The notes under the pieces were generated by a model, which saw only the letters and a list, made by a program, of their open reading frames with translations, was not told the DNA's origin and made no database searches. Positions 22,873-36,000 of a stretch of 64,000 bases of DNA are shown here, piece after piece (the stretch's first letter is position 1; the number at the start of each line of letters is the position of its first letter). This stretch comes from Pegoplata infirma (Eukaryota > Arthropoda > Insecta > Diptera > Anthomyiidae): NCBI GenBank assembly GCA_963921195.1, contig OY992540.1, forward strand, positions 128,836,671-128,900,670, written 5' to 3'. The translations under genes were made by a program, and so were the position numbers.

Positions 22873-24654
22873 TTTGAATGTCCGTTTTTCCTAGGAAGGA
22901 CACCATGAATTTCCAAAAACAAAATTTTCTATTAAAGTTTAGAATGTCCTTTTTCGCGAATTTACAAGACATAAACACTCTAACTTTTGAAAGACAATTC
23001 TGAGGACTAGCGTTTCAAAAGTTATTAGCAAAACCGTTAATTTCAGATTGGTTTCACTTTACATTCACGTGTTGAAAAACTGTTTAAGAAGTTTTAAAAA
23101 CATTGCGACATCACAAAAATATTTTACAACGTACTTTTGGCACTCAAAAATATTTTTACACTTAAAAAAAAATTACACACAAAAAAAATGTACATCAAAA
23201 AAAAAATTATTAACATTTTTTTTCAAAATTGACTAAAAAAGTTTTCTGTTCAAAATAAAATATTTCTAAAATTTATTATCACTTAAAAATGGTATTGTGG
23301 AGGGTATTTATTAATTCGGCCAAGTCGAATTTAACTTTTCTACATTGTTTAACTTTTAGCTTGTTTCGGAATTTTTCAGATTACATTGTCAAGACTATTT
23401 AGCAAATTTCAAAACCCTATTAAGTAACAAAGGGAATTTAAGTAGCAAATCGCTAATGTTGTTAACCCATTTTGGACCAAGATTCAATTTTATTTTTATT
23501 TTTTTTGGAAAAGGTACTTGTTAAGGGTAATTAGCACCCGCTGATCTCAAAAATCTTGTCAAAAAATTTTTCAATTTACCATTATCCCAGAAAAGACTGC
23601 ATTTCAACTTTTTATGCCATTTTAATATTTGGATTTATTTGCTATTTTATTAATTTATATCATTATTTTTTTAGTGGAATTTTATAATAAATTTAATCTA
23701 AGAAAATTTTAAATAAACTAAAAAAATTTAAAATTTCGTTTTTGCTTGAAACAATTTCTGTGCTGATGCACATTGCTTTTAATGCACATTGCAGTGGCCA
23801 ATGGGGGATATTTTTTTAATTAAAGAAAGATGAGACCTTAACATTCGTAACAAAACTTAGCTGAAATTACACCTTTTTCATACATAAATATTTTTTTGAA
23901 AAAGGTGTTCTCTACTGTACTCAAAATATTATTAATTTTTTCCGCCAAAAGCCAGTTTTATAATTTTATTGTTGCAAAACGTAAAAAAAATTTTGAAAAA
24001 TGTCGTGCTTAAGAAAATTTTATAAATTTTTTTTTTGATTTTAGAATTTTATTTTCAAAAAGCATTTTCAATAAATTTTTACAACAAATGCAAAAAATTT
24101 TTCTTTCTGGGCTTACTAATTTTTCCAAAAGAAAAAAAAAATGTTTTCCTAAAAGCAGTTTTAAGATTTTTTTTACTCAACGAAAATCGTTATCAATTGT
24201 TACATAAATTTTGATGTCATGTTTCATCATATTGAAGAAAAGCTTTTTAGATATTAAAAAATGTATCTTTAGAAATGACTATAGATAGCCATCGTTGTGA
24301 GTGTAGAGGCATTACAAATTTGCCTGATAATGCATTTTGAATTACCCTAATATTTAATAAAACAAAAAAACATTGTTTAGAAACTTTCAACCATTTAAGT
24401 ACCTGTGTATTTTTTTAATAAAACTTTTTCCCCCAGTAGTTATTTTTACAACAGACCATTCTCATATTTTTAATGTATTTTTTTACTTTTAATTAATTAA
24501 TGCAAACACCTTTAATTGTTGCATAACCTGGGAAACACAAACTGGCCACAATAATATGGATGATGATTAAATGCTAAACAGTGGGTGAATTTAAAAAACT
24601 ATACCTATCTCTGCTACGAGACGTAGTTCTAAAATCGTATATGAACAAATCTAT
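22873..24654. other. Non-coding; repeat fragments
   Basis: A block at 22880-22960 (GAATGTCC...CACCATGAATTTCC) recurs at 25080-25140. A mini-me-like end (TGGAGGGTATTTATTAATTCGG) is at 23296-23320. A family-E interior fragment (CATTGTCAAGACTATTTAGC ... AGTAGCAAATCGCTAATGTT) is at 23345-23460. From 23470 to 24650 I see AT-rich sequence without a gene. Confidence 0.5.
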
Positions 24655-24901
24655 GCACACAGAAAATTTGCTAATTTCCAACTGAAATTTAGTAAATTCA
24701 ACCAAAATTCGGTCGATGCATTTTTATTAAGGTTGCAACAACTAAGTATCGGTAGTTACAACTGAATTTTGTTCATACAACTGTGTTTTAAATGAAACAA
24801 CTACAAAATTTGGTTGTTACAGCGAAGTGTAGTAGTGGCAACCGAATTTTGACTTGATACAACTAAAGAATTCAGTTGGAAATTTATTTTTCTCTGTGTG
24901 A
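24655..24901. mobile_element. 247-bp MITE
   Basis: The inverted ends CACACAGAAAATTTGCTAAT and TTTATTTTTCTCTGTGTG bound an interior with complementary CAACTGAAATTTAG / GAATTCAGTTGGAAATTT and several ACAACTGAATTTTG words. The target duplication is not clear. Confidence 0.6.
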
Positions 24902-25158
24902 GAAATTTAATTGCCAATACTCCATTTTGTTAATTTATTGGTTAATTGAAAGAGCTTTATAAATGATGAAAAACCAAGTCGTATGAAAAAAACTTATAAA
25001 AATCATACAAAAAACTATGAAGTTTTAAAAATTATATTTTTTTTTTAAATTTCAACAAAAAATTTTGAAAAAAAATATGGGAATGTCCTTTTTCCTGGCA
25101 AAAACACCATAGATTTCCAAAAACAAAATTTTGTATTAAATTTGTCCTTTTAACACTG

Positions 25159-26004
25159 CACTATGGTTCCAAATGCATTTTTTTTGGCAGAAATTAAAAA
25201 AACAAAAATTTACAAATTTCCAAAAGCTTATACAGTTTCTCAATGGCAACACTCCAAGCCATTAAGAAAGTATAATGAAAAAATTTTTATGGCAATACTG
25301 TCAGTCTGCCAGGGTTTCAAAGTTGATAGTTTTAAGGCGTATTATTAAATCGGGATTAAAACCATATTACAATTATACTAACAGCAAATGGGAAAAAATA
25401 AAATTATAAAAAGGCTAAAAAGGCAAATTGAAGCCCAAGGAAAGTAGTTCTTATTAAAAACTCCAATTTGTAATTCCATGCATCTTTGGCGTTATTCTTG
25501 GGGGTTGCGGTTTTAAGGATTTTGAAGCCAAAATAGCCTATATCTTTCGTGGACAAAAAGTTGTGTTTGGGCACGAACTTGCATGAGTCTTCAAATGTGA
25601 AAGTGTTTTCTAGATCGTCTATTTAATACTAAAATTAACACCTAGCCAGCATTTTTCGGCAAACTCTCACAATTGCCATTTGAGTTTAGCACAAATTTCG
25701 GCAAAATTTTCGGTTTTTTGCGAGACAAATCTTTAAATTTTTTTTAACTATAATTTTTTTGGCTTTAGCCAAGCTAAATGACTACTAGAAATATATTATG
25801 GTTGATAATTTTTTTTTTCCAAAAAAAAAAAAAATTTTTTTTCAAAAAAAATTTGCGAAATTTTTTTTTTTTTTTTAATTTTTTTTTTTTGAAAATCGTT
25901 TTTTAATTGCGTAAAGAGTTAAAAACCCATTCCAGATTCAAAACTAGCGACTTTGCTTCATTTTTGGAATTAATGCCAAAAAAAATTGATTTGGGACCAT
26001 AGTG
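25159..26004. mobile_element. Transib-like non-autonomous element
   Basis: It starts CACTATGGTTCCAAATGCAT and ends with the inverted AAATTGATTTGGGACCATAGTG (ends about 30 bp, separated by a poly-T/poly-A GGC/GCC block). The 5-bp direct repeat CACTG flanks it (25154-25158 and 26005-26009). Transib transposons, relatives of the RAG1 source, have CACWATGG-type ends and 5-bp duplications. Unoccupied versions of the same site, CCTTTTAACGCTGTTAAAAT, occur at about 26963-26983 and 29561-29581 in related repeats, supporting the boundaries. The 846-bp interior has no credible frame. Superfamily by inference from ends and duplication length. Confidence 0.7.
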
Positions 26005-26065
26005 CACTGTTAAAATTTCAGAGAGGTGTTTTTTCGTATTGTTGAGCAATAAATTTTCAAAGCTT

Positions 26066-26750
26066 CCCAGGAAAACTTAGATTACCAAATAATATATACA
26101 TTGCAGCATTGATGATTTTAGCAGGCGATGAGACTCAAAGTAATGCATCCACATTATCACAAAGAATACCAGTAAGGTATAAAATAAGTCATAAATTTAT
26201 AACGAAGAATACGAGTAAGGTGTAAAATATATGATATTTTTACCAAAAACGAAATAATATAGCATACCAGAAGATAATATATAAGGTGTTACGAGTAGTG
26301 AAAAAGTAATTTTGAATTAAATTTACTCACGTGATAAGTAGATAAAATATGCTCGTGAGTGTGTGTCGTTAGAAATTTCCTGTCGTGAGCCCATCTCTAG
26401 TTTAAACTTATGCATTTTTTTATAAAATAATTATTTTTTATGTTATTGTTATGCATTATGCATTCAATTATAAATAATACATTATTTCAAACTTTCAAAT
26501 AATACATAATGTAACCAAATAAAGGTCATCCATGATTTAATGTTTAGAAATAACAAATATGAAATACATTTTTTCCAATAATCATGCATTACGTAGCAAA
26601 TTATTAGTAATGCATTATTTTTCACTTGAAAATAATACGTTGTGGAACAAATGTTTGGTAAGACATCATAAAATAATGCTACAAATAAGTTATATACATT
26701 ACCTGGTAATGTGTTATATAATCACTCCCCATTACCAAAGTTTTGCTGGG
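26066..26750 (+). mobile_element. Family A element, copy 2
   Basis: Left end CCCAGGAAAACTTAGATTAC, right end ATTACCAAAGTTTTGCTGGG. Compared with other copies it lacks about 35 bp near the left end (the repeated GGTATAAAATAAGG) and further interior sequence. It heads the first unit of the tandem duplication 26066-31107. Confidence 0.75.
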
Positions 26751-28585
26751 TTGTTGGACTTAAAAAATCAAATATTTGACTGTAAACAGTTTCTTTGCGT
26801 TTTTATTACTCGAAAACCGAAAGTTTTACGAAAAAAACTTTCTGTGACGATATTTTTAATAAAATTATGGAGATTCAAAATTACGAAACCAAAAAAAAAA
26901 TTCAACAAAAGTTTTTAAAAACAATATTCGTATGCCCTTTTTTTTGTTTTAAAGATCGGAATGCCCTTTTAACGCTGTAAAAATTTCAGAAAGGTGTTTG
27001 TCGAGCAATAAATTTTCAAAGTTGGTGTAAAGCTGAATTTTTTAACTTTTTGCAAAAATAAAAACAAATATTTGGCTCTATAGCAAACTTTGAAAATTAC
27101 TTGCTCAACAATACGAAAAAACAACTCCCTGAAATTTCAGTAACGTTAAAATTACATTTTAAGCTTTAACAGAAATTATTTTTTTGAAAGTCCATGGTGC
27201 CGTTGAAAAGAAAAAAGGACATTTAAATATTATTTCAAAATTTTTTGTTGAAATTTTTTTGAAAAAACATTTTTTTTCTAAATTTTAAATCTTAGTTTTT
27301 GGAATTTTTATATTATAATTATATTATAACAAAACCCTTAATTTTTTTTTTATTTAGCGCTAATTTTTTTTTACACGCAGTTGAAGTTGGTGAACTTTTA
27401 TTATGATTACAATAATAATTGCTTGAAAACTGTATTAGTGGCGTATGCTTAATTTTATATTTTAATTTTTATTTATAATTATACGCAATGGTGCACAGTG
27501 GTTTATTTTTAATAATTTGGCTATTCAGTAAGTAGGTACTGGATCGATTGCAGCGAAATTCATACCAGTTATAGCTAACTTAATTTCAAGCTTAAGTTTG
27601 GACACTGGACCACGCATGTCCAATAAGGGCACCACCAGGGGCCCCTAAAGTAGTATATGTTAAGTATCCAAAAACTTTTAATGCTTTAAAATCACCAACT
27701 TTAAATGCGTGTTAAAAAAATCTAGCGCTGAACTAAAAAAAAGCGTTGAGAATTTCGTTATGTAAAATGTCCACTTTCATTTGCTTTTGGTTTCATTCCA
27801 TTCCGATTCGGAAAGTTCGATTTTGTATCACTGTGTAGTACTTTATAGTAAAAATGTTTACATACCTTAAAAATATTTACATACCTGCAATGAAACAAGA
27901 ATAAAGAAATAAATTAAATAATATTGAAATGCTGATTAATTTTGTATTAAAAAATTTAAAATTGTTTTATTCGGCCTTTAAAATATTTTATTTTGAGTAC
28001 ACTCTAAAAACTGAGTGTAAGATCACTACCATAATTGTTTTAAACATTTGCTTTAAATTAAGCACAATGATTAATATTACGCAAAAAATATGTATTTTCT
28101 TTCTTTTACATACTTTGTACGTAATATTTCAAAAAAATTATGGTCAAAAATTATGTGTTTTCTTTCTTTTACATACTTTGTACGTAATATTAACAAGCAA
28201 TTGATGATCAAAAATGTGGATTTTTGCTACTGTACTTAAAAAATTCACTGTTTGTTTGGGTTGTTGGAAAAATTATTTGATCACTGAATAAAGACTATTG
28301 GACCTTTGTTTAAATTTCTTATGTTTTAACTTGAACAAAATCAACTCAGAAATATTTTTTAAAAATGTTCTGAAAAATGTCTATAAATTATTTTATTTTC
28401 CACATCGACCCTCGTAACACATTCATTATTTACCCAATCAGGGAGCTATTAAGCTCAAATGAAAGCTTGATAAATTACCTACATAACATTTTTTTAAATA
28501 ATACTCGTTTAATAATAATAACGTTTAGTATTGTTAACTCTGTCATTAAAAAATTTCATCTACTATAAAAAAGTTTCCAATGTAT
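26751..28585. repeat. Tandem duplication, first unit body
   Basis: Starts TTGTTGGACTTAAAAAATCAAA and ends TTTCCAATGTAT at the left end of family-A copy 3. It corresponds in order to 29320-31107. It contains the unoccupied Transib-type site near 26970, a GGACACTGGACCACGCATGT block, a family-E end fragment (27960-28005) and half of the palindrome arm known from 16889-17825. One 65-bp segment with TTTACATACTTTGTACGTAA is doubled here (28080-28200) but single in the second unit. No gene. Confidence 0.75.
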
Positions 28586-29319
28586 CCCAGCAAAACTTAA
28601 ATTACCAAATAAGGTATAAAATAAGATATAGGATCTCTTATTTTATACATTGCTGCATTGATGATTTTAACAGGCGATGAGACTCAAAGTAATGCATACA
28701 CATTATCACAAAGAATACCAGTAAGGTATAAAATAAGTCATAAATTTATAACGAAGAATACGAGTAAGGTGTAAAATATATGATATTTTATAGGTTACGA
28801 GAAATGAATTAATATAGCATACCAGAAGATAATATATAAGGTGTTACGAGTAGTGAAAAAGTAATTTTGTATTAAATTTACTCACGTGATTGTAAGTGAG
28901 TGTAAGTAGATAAAATATGCTCGTGAGTGTGTGTCGTTAGAAATTTCCTGTCGTGAGCCCATCTCTAGTTTAAACTTATGCATTTTTTTATAAAATAGTT
29001 ATTTTTTATGTTATTGTAATGCATTATGCATCCAATTATAAATAATGCATTATTTCAAACTTTCAAATAATACATAATGTAACCAAATATAAGTCATCCA
29101 TGATTTAATGTTTAGAAATAATAAATATGAAATACATTTTTTTCCAATAATCATGCATTACGTAGCAAATTATTAGTAATGCATTATTTTTCACTTGAAA
29201 ATAATACGTTGTGGAACAAATGTTTGGTAAGACATCATAAAATAATGCTACAAATAAGTTATATACATTACCTGGTAATGTGTTATATAATCACTACCCA
29301 TTACCAAAGTTTTGCTGGG
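28586..29319 (+). mobile_element. Family A element, copy 3
   Basis: CCCAGCAAAACTTAAATTAC to ATTACCAAAGTTTTGCTGGG, 734 bp. It lies exactly at the junction of the two tandem units. The flanking AATGTAT is also found, without the element, at the end of the second unit (about 31100). Confidence 0.75.
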
Positions 29320-31107
29320 TTGTTGGAGAGTCAATTATTTGAATTTTTCCAAAAACTTAAAAAAAATCAAATATTTGGCTGTAAAACAGTTTCTTTGCGG
29401 TTTTATTACTCGAAAACCGAAAGTTTTACGAAAAAAACCTTCTTTGACGATATTTTTAATAAAATTATGGAGATTCAAAATTACGAAACCAAAAAAAAAA
29501 TCAACAAAAGTTTTTAAAAACAATATTGGAATGCCCTTTTTTGTTTTAAAGATCGGAATGCCCTTTTAACGCTGTTAAAATTTCAGAAAGGTGTTTGTCG
29601 AGCAACAGATTTTCAAAGTTTGTGGTAAAGCTGAATTTTTTAACTTTTTGCAAAAATAAAAAAATAAAAACAAATATTTGGCTCTATAGCAAACTTTGAA
29701 AATTACTTGCTCAACAATACGAAAAAACAACTCTCTGAAATTTTAGTAACGTTAAAAGGACATTTTAACAGAAATATTTTTTTTGAAAGTCCATGGTGCC
29801 GTTGAAAGGAAAAAAAGGACATTTAAATATTATTTCAAAATTTTTTGTTGAAATTTTTTTGAAAAAACATTTTTTTTTCTAAATTTTAAATCTTAGTTTT
29901 TGGAATTTTTATATTATAATTATATTATAACAAAACCCTTAATTTTTTTTTAATTTAGCGCTAATTTTTTTTTACACGCAGTTGAAGTTGGTGAACTTTT
30001 ATTATGATTACAATAATAATTGCTTGAAAACTGTATTAGTGGCGTATGCTTAATTTTGTAATTGCCTTTAAATAACAATTATACGCAATGCTGCACAGTG
30101 GTTTATTTTAAATAATTTGGCTATTCAGTACTGGCTAGTAGGTACTGGATCGATTGCAGCGAAATTCATACCAGTTATAGCTAACTTAATTTCAAGCTTA
30201 AGTTTGGACACTGGACCACACATGTCCAATAAGGGCACCACCAGGGACCCCTAAAGAAGTATATGTTAAGTACCCAAAAACTTTAAATGCTTTAAAATCA
30301 CCAACTTTAAATGCGTATTAAAAAAAATCTAGCGCTGAACTAAAAAAAAAGCGTTGAGAATTTTGTTATGTAAAATGTCCAATTTTATTTGCTTTTGGTT
30401 TCATCCCATTTCGATTCGGAAAGTTCGATTTTGTATCACTGTGTAGTACTTTATAGTAAAAATGTTTACATACCTTAAAAATATTTACATATCTGCAATG
30501 AAACAAGAATAAAGAAATAAATTAAATAATATTGAAATGCTGATTAATTTTGTATTAAAAAATTAAAATTGTTTTATTCTGCCTTTAAAATATTATATTT
30601 TGAGAACACTCTAAAAACTGCGGGTAAAATCACTGCCATAATTTTTTTTAAACATTTGCTTAAAATTAAGCACAATAATTAATATTACACAAAAAATATG
30701 TATTTTCTTTCTTTTACATACTTTGTACGTAATATTAACAAAAAAATTATGGTCAAAAGAATTGGAGGTCAAAAATGTGGATTTTTGCTACTGTACTTAA
30801 AAAATTCACTGTTTGTTTGGGTTGTTGGAAAAATTACTTGATCACTGAATAAAAACTATTGGACCTTTTTTTAAATTTCCAATGTTTTAACTTGAACAAA
30901 ATCAACTTAGAAATATTTTTTAAAAATGTTCTGAAAAATGTCTATAAATTATTTTATTTTCCACATCGACCCTCGTAACACATTCATTATTTACCTACCT
31001 CGGAGCTATTAAGCTCAAATTAAAGCTTGATAAATTACCTACATAACATTTTTTTAAAAATAACTCTGTCTTTAACTAATTTCATCTACTATAAATAAGT
31101 TCCAATG
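29320..31107. repeat. Tandem duplication, second unit body
   Basis: Parallels 26751-28585 block by block, with scattered substitutions and small indels. It ends TAAGTTCCAATGTAT, after which unrelated sequence (TGTCGCCCACTGGGTATAC) begins. No family-A copy follows. No gene. Confidence 0.75.
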
Positions 31108-32270
31108 TATTGTCGCCCACTGGGTATACAAAATTTTGTTCCAGACCAAAAATTTTTTTTTACGATTAAAACACTTTTTCAGTACGACACGATTTTGCAC
31201 CCATGATTGGGACCAAAAAATTCTGAAAATAGAGGTAAAAAAATATACCCGTGTCTCCCAGTTTTTCTAGATCAATTCGTTTTCGAGCTTTAATAGCAAA
31301 TCAATATTTTGTATATATATATGAGTTTTAATTGCTTGGGGAAGTAAGGATTACGCGCGCAACAATTAATCGTGATAACTTAAATTATGCTGAAATACTT
31401 GCAAATAGTATCAGATAAAATTTGCAAAATATGAGGAAAATCCCTCCACGGGTTTAAAAGTTATGAAGAAATTTCTCAAATTTGGACGTTTTTCACATGT
31501 TTTTATACTCACTTTTAAATGATAGAGGGTTACAAATACGCTAACTTTTGAAAGACAATTTGGATGCTCCTAAAGTTTGGCATATATATTTGCTATTTTC
31601 CTGGTAAGGTTGGTATTGAATTTCGAGAAAATCGATCCAGTGTTTCAGAAGCTATGATCAAAACCGTGAATTTCGAATAGGTTTCATCTTGAATTTCCTC
31701 TTTCAAAAAAACTTTAAATGCTCTTTAAAAAATATTGGTATGCCACAAAAATATTTTACAAAGTAATTTTATCGCTTGAAAAAAAAATTGCACTCAAAAA
31801 AAATTTTACACTAAAAAAAAAAGTACACTTAAAAAAAATTTTACACTCAAAAATTTTTGGCCATCCGAATTGTCTATGATGGCAATAAAAATAAGATGTG
31901 TGCATTGCAAAAAGATGTTTAAAATTTTCCTAGAGTTGCCACAATTTTCTTTAGAATTGCCACTAAAAAACAACCAGAAAATTTAAAAACGACTTGGCCG
32001 AATCCATGCATACCCTCCATTAGCCCCTGTTAAGTGATAGTAATTTTTCTAATGTGAAAACAAAATTGTTAAAAATTTTGATTCGACATTTTTTAATTTC
32101 GATTAAAAAACTTTTTTTTTTATAATTTTTGTAAAAAAAAAAAAATTGAGTGTAATATTTTTTTTAACGTAAATTTTTTTTGAGTGTAAAATTTTTTTAA
32201 GTGTAAATTTTTTTTTGATTGGAAATATTTTTTTAGCGATAAAATTACTTTCTAAAGTATATTTTTGACA

Positions 32271-33085
32271 CTACTGTCAACGCAGGTTGGTATCAGGGGC
32301 GAGTAAAACTCGTTGCTTTTGGAAACGAAAGATCCGCAGCCGTGTTTAAGGTTGCCATTAGCCAAGTGGGAGAGTTATGGCCTGGAGCCAGACTGGACGT
32401 TGTGGAAAAACATGATATCCCCTCGCAACCCAGAGTTCATGCATGGATCCCAATGGCTACAAGTGACACTGCGGTGATTCTAAAGATGATAAAAGTCTGC
32501 AATCCTGACCTTCCAACTCAGAATTGGCAAATTGCCAGATTGGGTGAGATGGAGGGCGCTCGTCGTCAAGCAGTGGTCTTGGTTAATGAGGAATCGCTTC
32601 CGCTTTTAGCCAGGACTGACGGCATTATTAGATTTGGCTTTTTTCATATAAGAGTCAATGTCTACAAGGGCGACCAGAAGCCTATTTTGGAAGCAGACAA
32701 GCCAGTGGCAGAGTCGGCTAGGGAGGAGAATCTGGAAAAGGTTGATATTCAGCTGACCGATTCTAGGCTGATGGGAGATGCATCTGGCATTTTCGAAACC
32801 GAATCTGGCAACGAATGCGACCTCTGTGATGGCACGGAGGATAAAGCTGATGCCACTATGGGTGACATTCAGGACGAGGCCCATGCAGTGAGGAATTCGG
32901 AGAGTTCTGTTGCCTCCGATTCAGAACAGATGGGACACATATCTGGCTTATTCGAAACCGAATCTGGGGACGAATGCGACCTCTATGATAACACGGAGGA
33001 TGAAGCCAATAACACGGTGGTGGAAAGGATGGTGGAAAAAAAGCAAGATGTTGCGGTTCCTACAAATAAACCTCCATCACTGTAA
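32271..33085 (+). CDS. LINE ORF1 protein, C-terminal part
   Basis: The frame is open from the first base of the element to TAA at 33083-33085 (about 271 codons) with no ATG near its start, so it is the C-terminal part of a 5'-truncated ORF1. The first 120 residues (AGWYQGRVKLVAFGNE ... GFFHIRVNVYKGD) look like the globular domain found in ORF1 of fly LINEs of this type (I believe DUF4780-like; needs a profile search). The tail is acidic and contains an internal repeat: MGDASGIFETESGNECDL and MGHISGLFETESGDECDL. ORF1 proteins bind the LINE RNA. It overlaps ORF2 by 38 nt in a different frame, so ORF2 is probably translated by reinitiation or a frameshift. No N-terminal zinc knuckles are present because of the truncation. 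Confidence 0.75.
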
Positions 33086-36000
33086 GGCAGCCTCAGCTGC
33101 ACTATTGCTGCGCCTGACGACAGGAGCAGTTGACTTGGTTTTTATCCAAGAGCCCTGGGTGCGGGGTGGCAGGGTTTGCGGATTGAAGACCCCTGGGTTT
33201 AAGTTGATGGTTGCCAAAGGTGAGGGCTCACCAAGAGCCTGCATCTTGGCGAAAAATGGCTTAAATATATTCTTTTTATCAACTTTTAGTGATATGGATG
33301 TTACAGCGGCTAGCTTAGAGCTTCATGGGAAATCTATTTGGCTCGCCTCTGCGTATTTTCCTAATCCGGGGCCAATACCCCCGGAGAAGGTTGGCGGTCT
33401 GATTCGGGAGTCTGAATCTAGGGGACACCAGTTACTAGTGTGCTGTGATGCTAATGCACATCATTCGATATGGGGTAGTACAGACACAAATGATAGAGGC
33501 GAATCACTTTTGGAGTTTTTGTTAAGCACTAACCTGTATATTTGTAACAAGGGTAGTGAACCAACTTTCGTTACAAGTACGCGGCAAGAGGTTCTTGACG
33601 TAACACTTGTATCAGATACATTGTCTGATAGAATTGATGACTGGAGAGTTTTGGAAGAGCATTCTTTCTCAGATCATCGGTACATTGAGTTTTTACTCAG
33701 GGAGCGTGCCCCGGTTGAGACAGTCTCTAGAAATCTGAGAAGAACAAACTGGGTGAAATATAGGGAGACTTTTTCTTTGCTTTTGGATGAAGTACCCCTA
33801 TCTGAACCGCATAGTTTAGCGGAAATTGACTGTCTGGTTGACCATATAACAAATGTTTGTAATAGGTGCCTGGATGCGTCTTGCCCTTCTGCAAAGCCTA
33901 GAGGGAAAAAAAAGCCACCTTGGTGGTCAAATGAGTTGCAGACGAGCAGAGATTCCTGCAGAAAGCTCTTTAATAAGGCTAAATTTTCAAGAGCGGACGA
34001 GGACTGGTCTGCATACAGGCTGCAACTTAAGAGTTATAAAAAGATGATCAGAAATGCCAAATGTGATTCTTGGAAAAACTTCTGTGGAAACATAGAAGAC
34101 GTTTCTGAGGCATCCAGGCTGCGCAAGGTTCTGGCTTCTTCTCCTTGCACCCTAGGATACCTGAAAGATCCTAATGGGGTGTGGTCTTCCTCCAGTGGAG
34201 AGTCGCTGGATCTCCTTTTAAACACGCATTTTCCGGGCAATTCCATGACGCCGTTTCAAGCTTTGGAACGTTCTGACGCCCAAGCATCTGAAATTGCTTC
34301 GGAAATAATAAATATGCCAACATTAATCTGGGCGATAAAAAGCTTCAGGCCCTATAAATCTCCGGGACCTGATGGTATAATCCCGGCTGAGTTGCAGCAA
34401 GTGTTGGACTATATAGCCCCGTTGCTGTATAATCTATACACAGCATGCATCAACTGGTCGTATATTCCTTTAAAATGGAGGGATACCAGAGTCGTATTTA
34501 TCCCGAAGGCTGGGAAAAGTTCCCACACAGCTCCGAAGGATTTCAGACCAATTAGTCTGTCTTCTTTTTTGTTAAAGACAATGGAACGAATGATAGACTC
34601 ATATTTGCGTAGAGTGATTGACCCGAGGTTGCTTTCGACAAAGCAACATGCATACAGCAAGGGACGATCAACGGAAACAGCTCTTCATGAGCTCGTTGGT
34701 ACCATCGAGAGATCGCTTTCGGTAAAGGAGTACACTATGGTGGCCTTTCTTGATATTGAGGGGGCTTTTAATAATGTCATTCCAGAATCGATAATATTGG
34801 CATTGTCTGGTCTGGGAGTAAAGCGTGAAATCGTTTTAATGGTGGAAAACCTACTTGCCAATAGACGTATAACGTCTGAATTGGGAGCGTCCGTCATATC
34901 TCGATTTGTCAATAGGGGCACACCACAGGGAGGTGTTCTTTCGCCGCTTCTTTGGAACCTGGCACTGAATTCAATGCTGCTATCTCTAGAGGCACGTGGT
35001 TGTCATGTTATCGCATATGCTGACGATGTCGCGATAGCGGTAAAGGGGAGGCATCTGCCAACATTGCGGGACATTCTTCAGGGTTCTCTGAAAGATCTGT
35101 CTAAATGGGCAAGAGACTGTGGCCTAGGAGTTAATCCTAGTAAAACAGAGCTTGTTTTGTTTACAAGGAAAAATAAGATTCCTGCTTTTGATCCTATTTC
35201 TCTGGACGGTACTGAAATCACCTTCTCAGATGGAGCCAAGTATCTTGGAGTATTTCTAGATAGGAAGCTGAATTTCAGGCGTAATATTGAGGAACGGGTG
35301 AGAAAAGCAACGATTGCTTTGTATTCCTGTAAAAGGGCCATTGGAAAACGATGGGGTTTTAGCCCTCAAGTCGTTCATTGGATCTATACAGCAGTGGTGC
35401 GTCCAATTTTGCTGTATGGAATCATTGTCTGGTGGCCTGCTTTGGAAACAAAAGCGAACTTTGTCTTTATCACGAAGGTACAGAGAATGGCGTCAATGTG
35501 CATCACTGGTGCTCTTCGTACTACACCTACGGCTGCATTAGAAATCCTCCTTCACCTGATACCCTTGGACATATTGGGTAGGCAGTATGCGGCTGCATCG
35601 GCAATTCGACTTAATAGCACGCTGCAATGGAGGAGCAGTGATTGTGGCCATAGCGCAATCTTGAAAAAGATAACAATACCACAAAATGTGGACTGTGCTC
35701 CCTCTTTGAGCCTCTTTGAGCGCCACTTTACCACTATGATACCATCCAGGGAGTCTTGGATGGGGGATACTCCGGGTAGTGGAGCTACCATAAATTTTTA
35801 CACAGATGGATCGAGGCTGCACGAACAAGTGGGCTTTGGAGTCTATTCGGAAGAGCTTGGGTTGAGCCTGGCTCGTAGATTGCCAGATCATTGCAGTGTT
35901 TACCAGGCAGAGATGCTGGCAATAAAAGAAGTGGCTGACTGGTTGAGCTGCAATGTCTTGTCTACAACCGCAGTCAACATCTATACTGACAGTCAAGCCG

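Noticed and set aside
26559..26918. Frame MKYIFSNNHALRSKLLVMHY shared by several family-A copies
   Set aside because: Shared because the copies are recent relatives. Copy 3 is shifted by one base and copy 6 has a stop, and it resembles no known protein.
35538..35996. 152-codon minus-strand frame inside the LINE
   Set aside because: Antisense shadow of ORF2 over the RNase H region; no domain.
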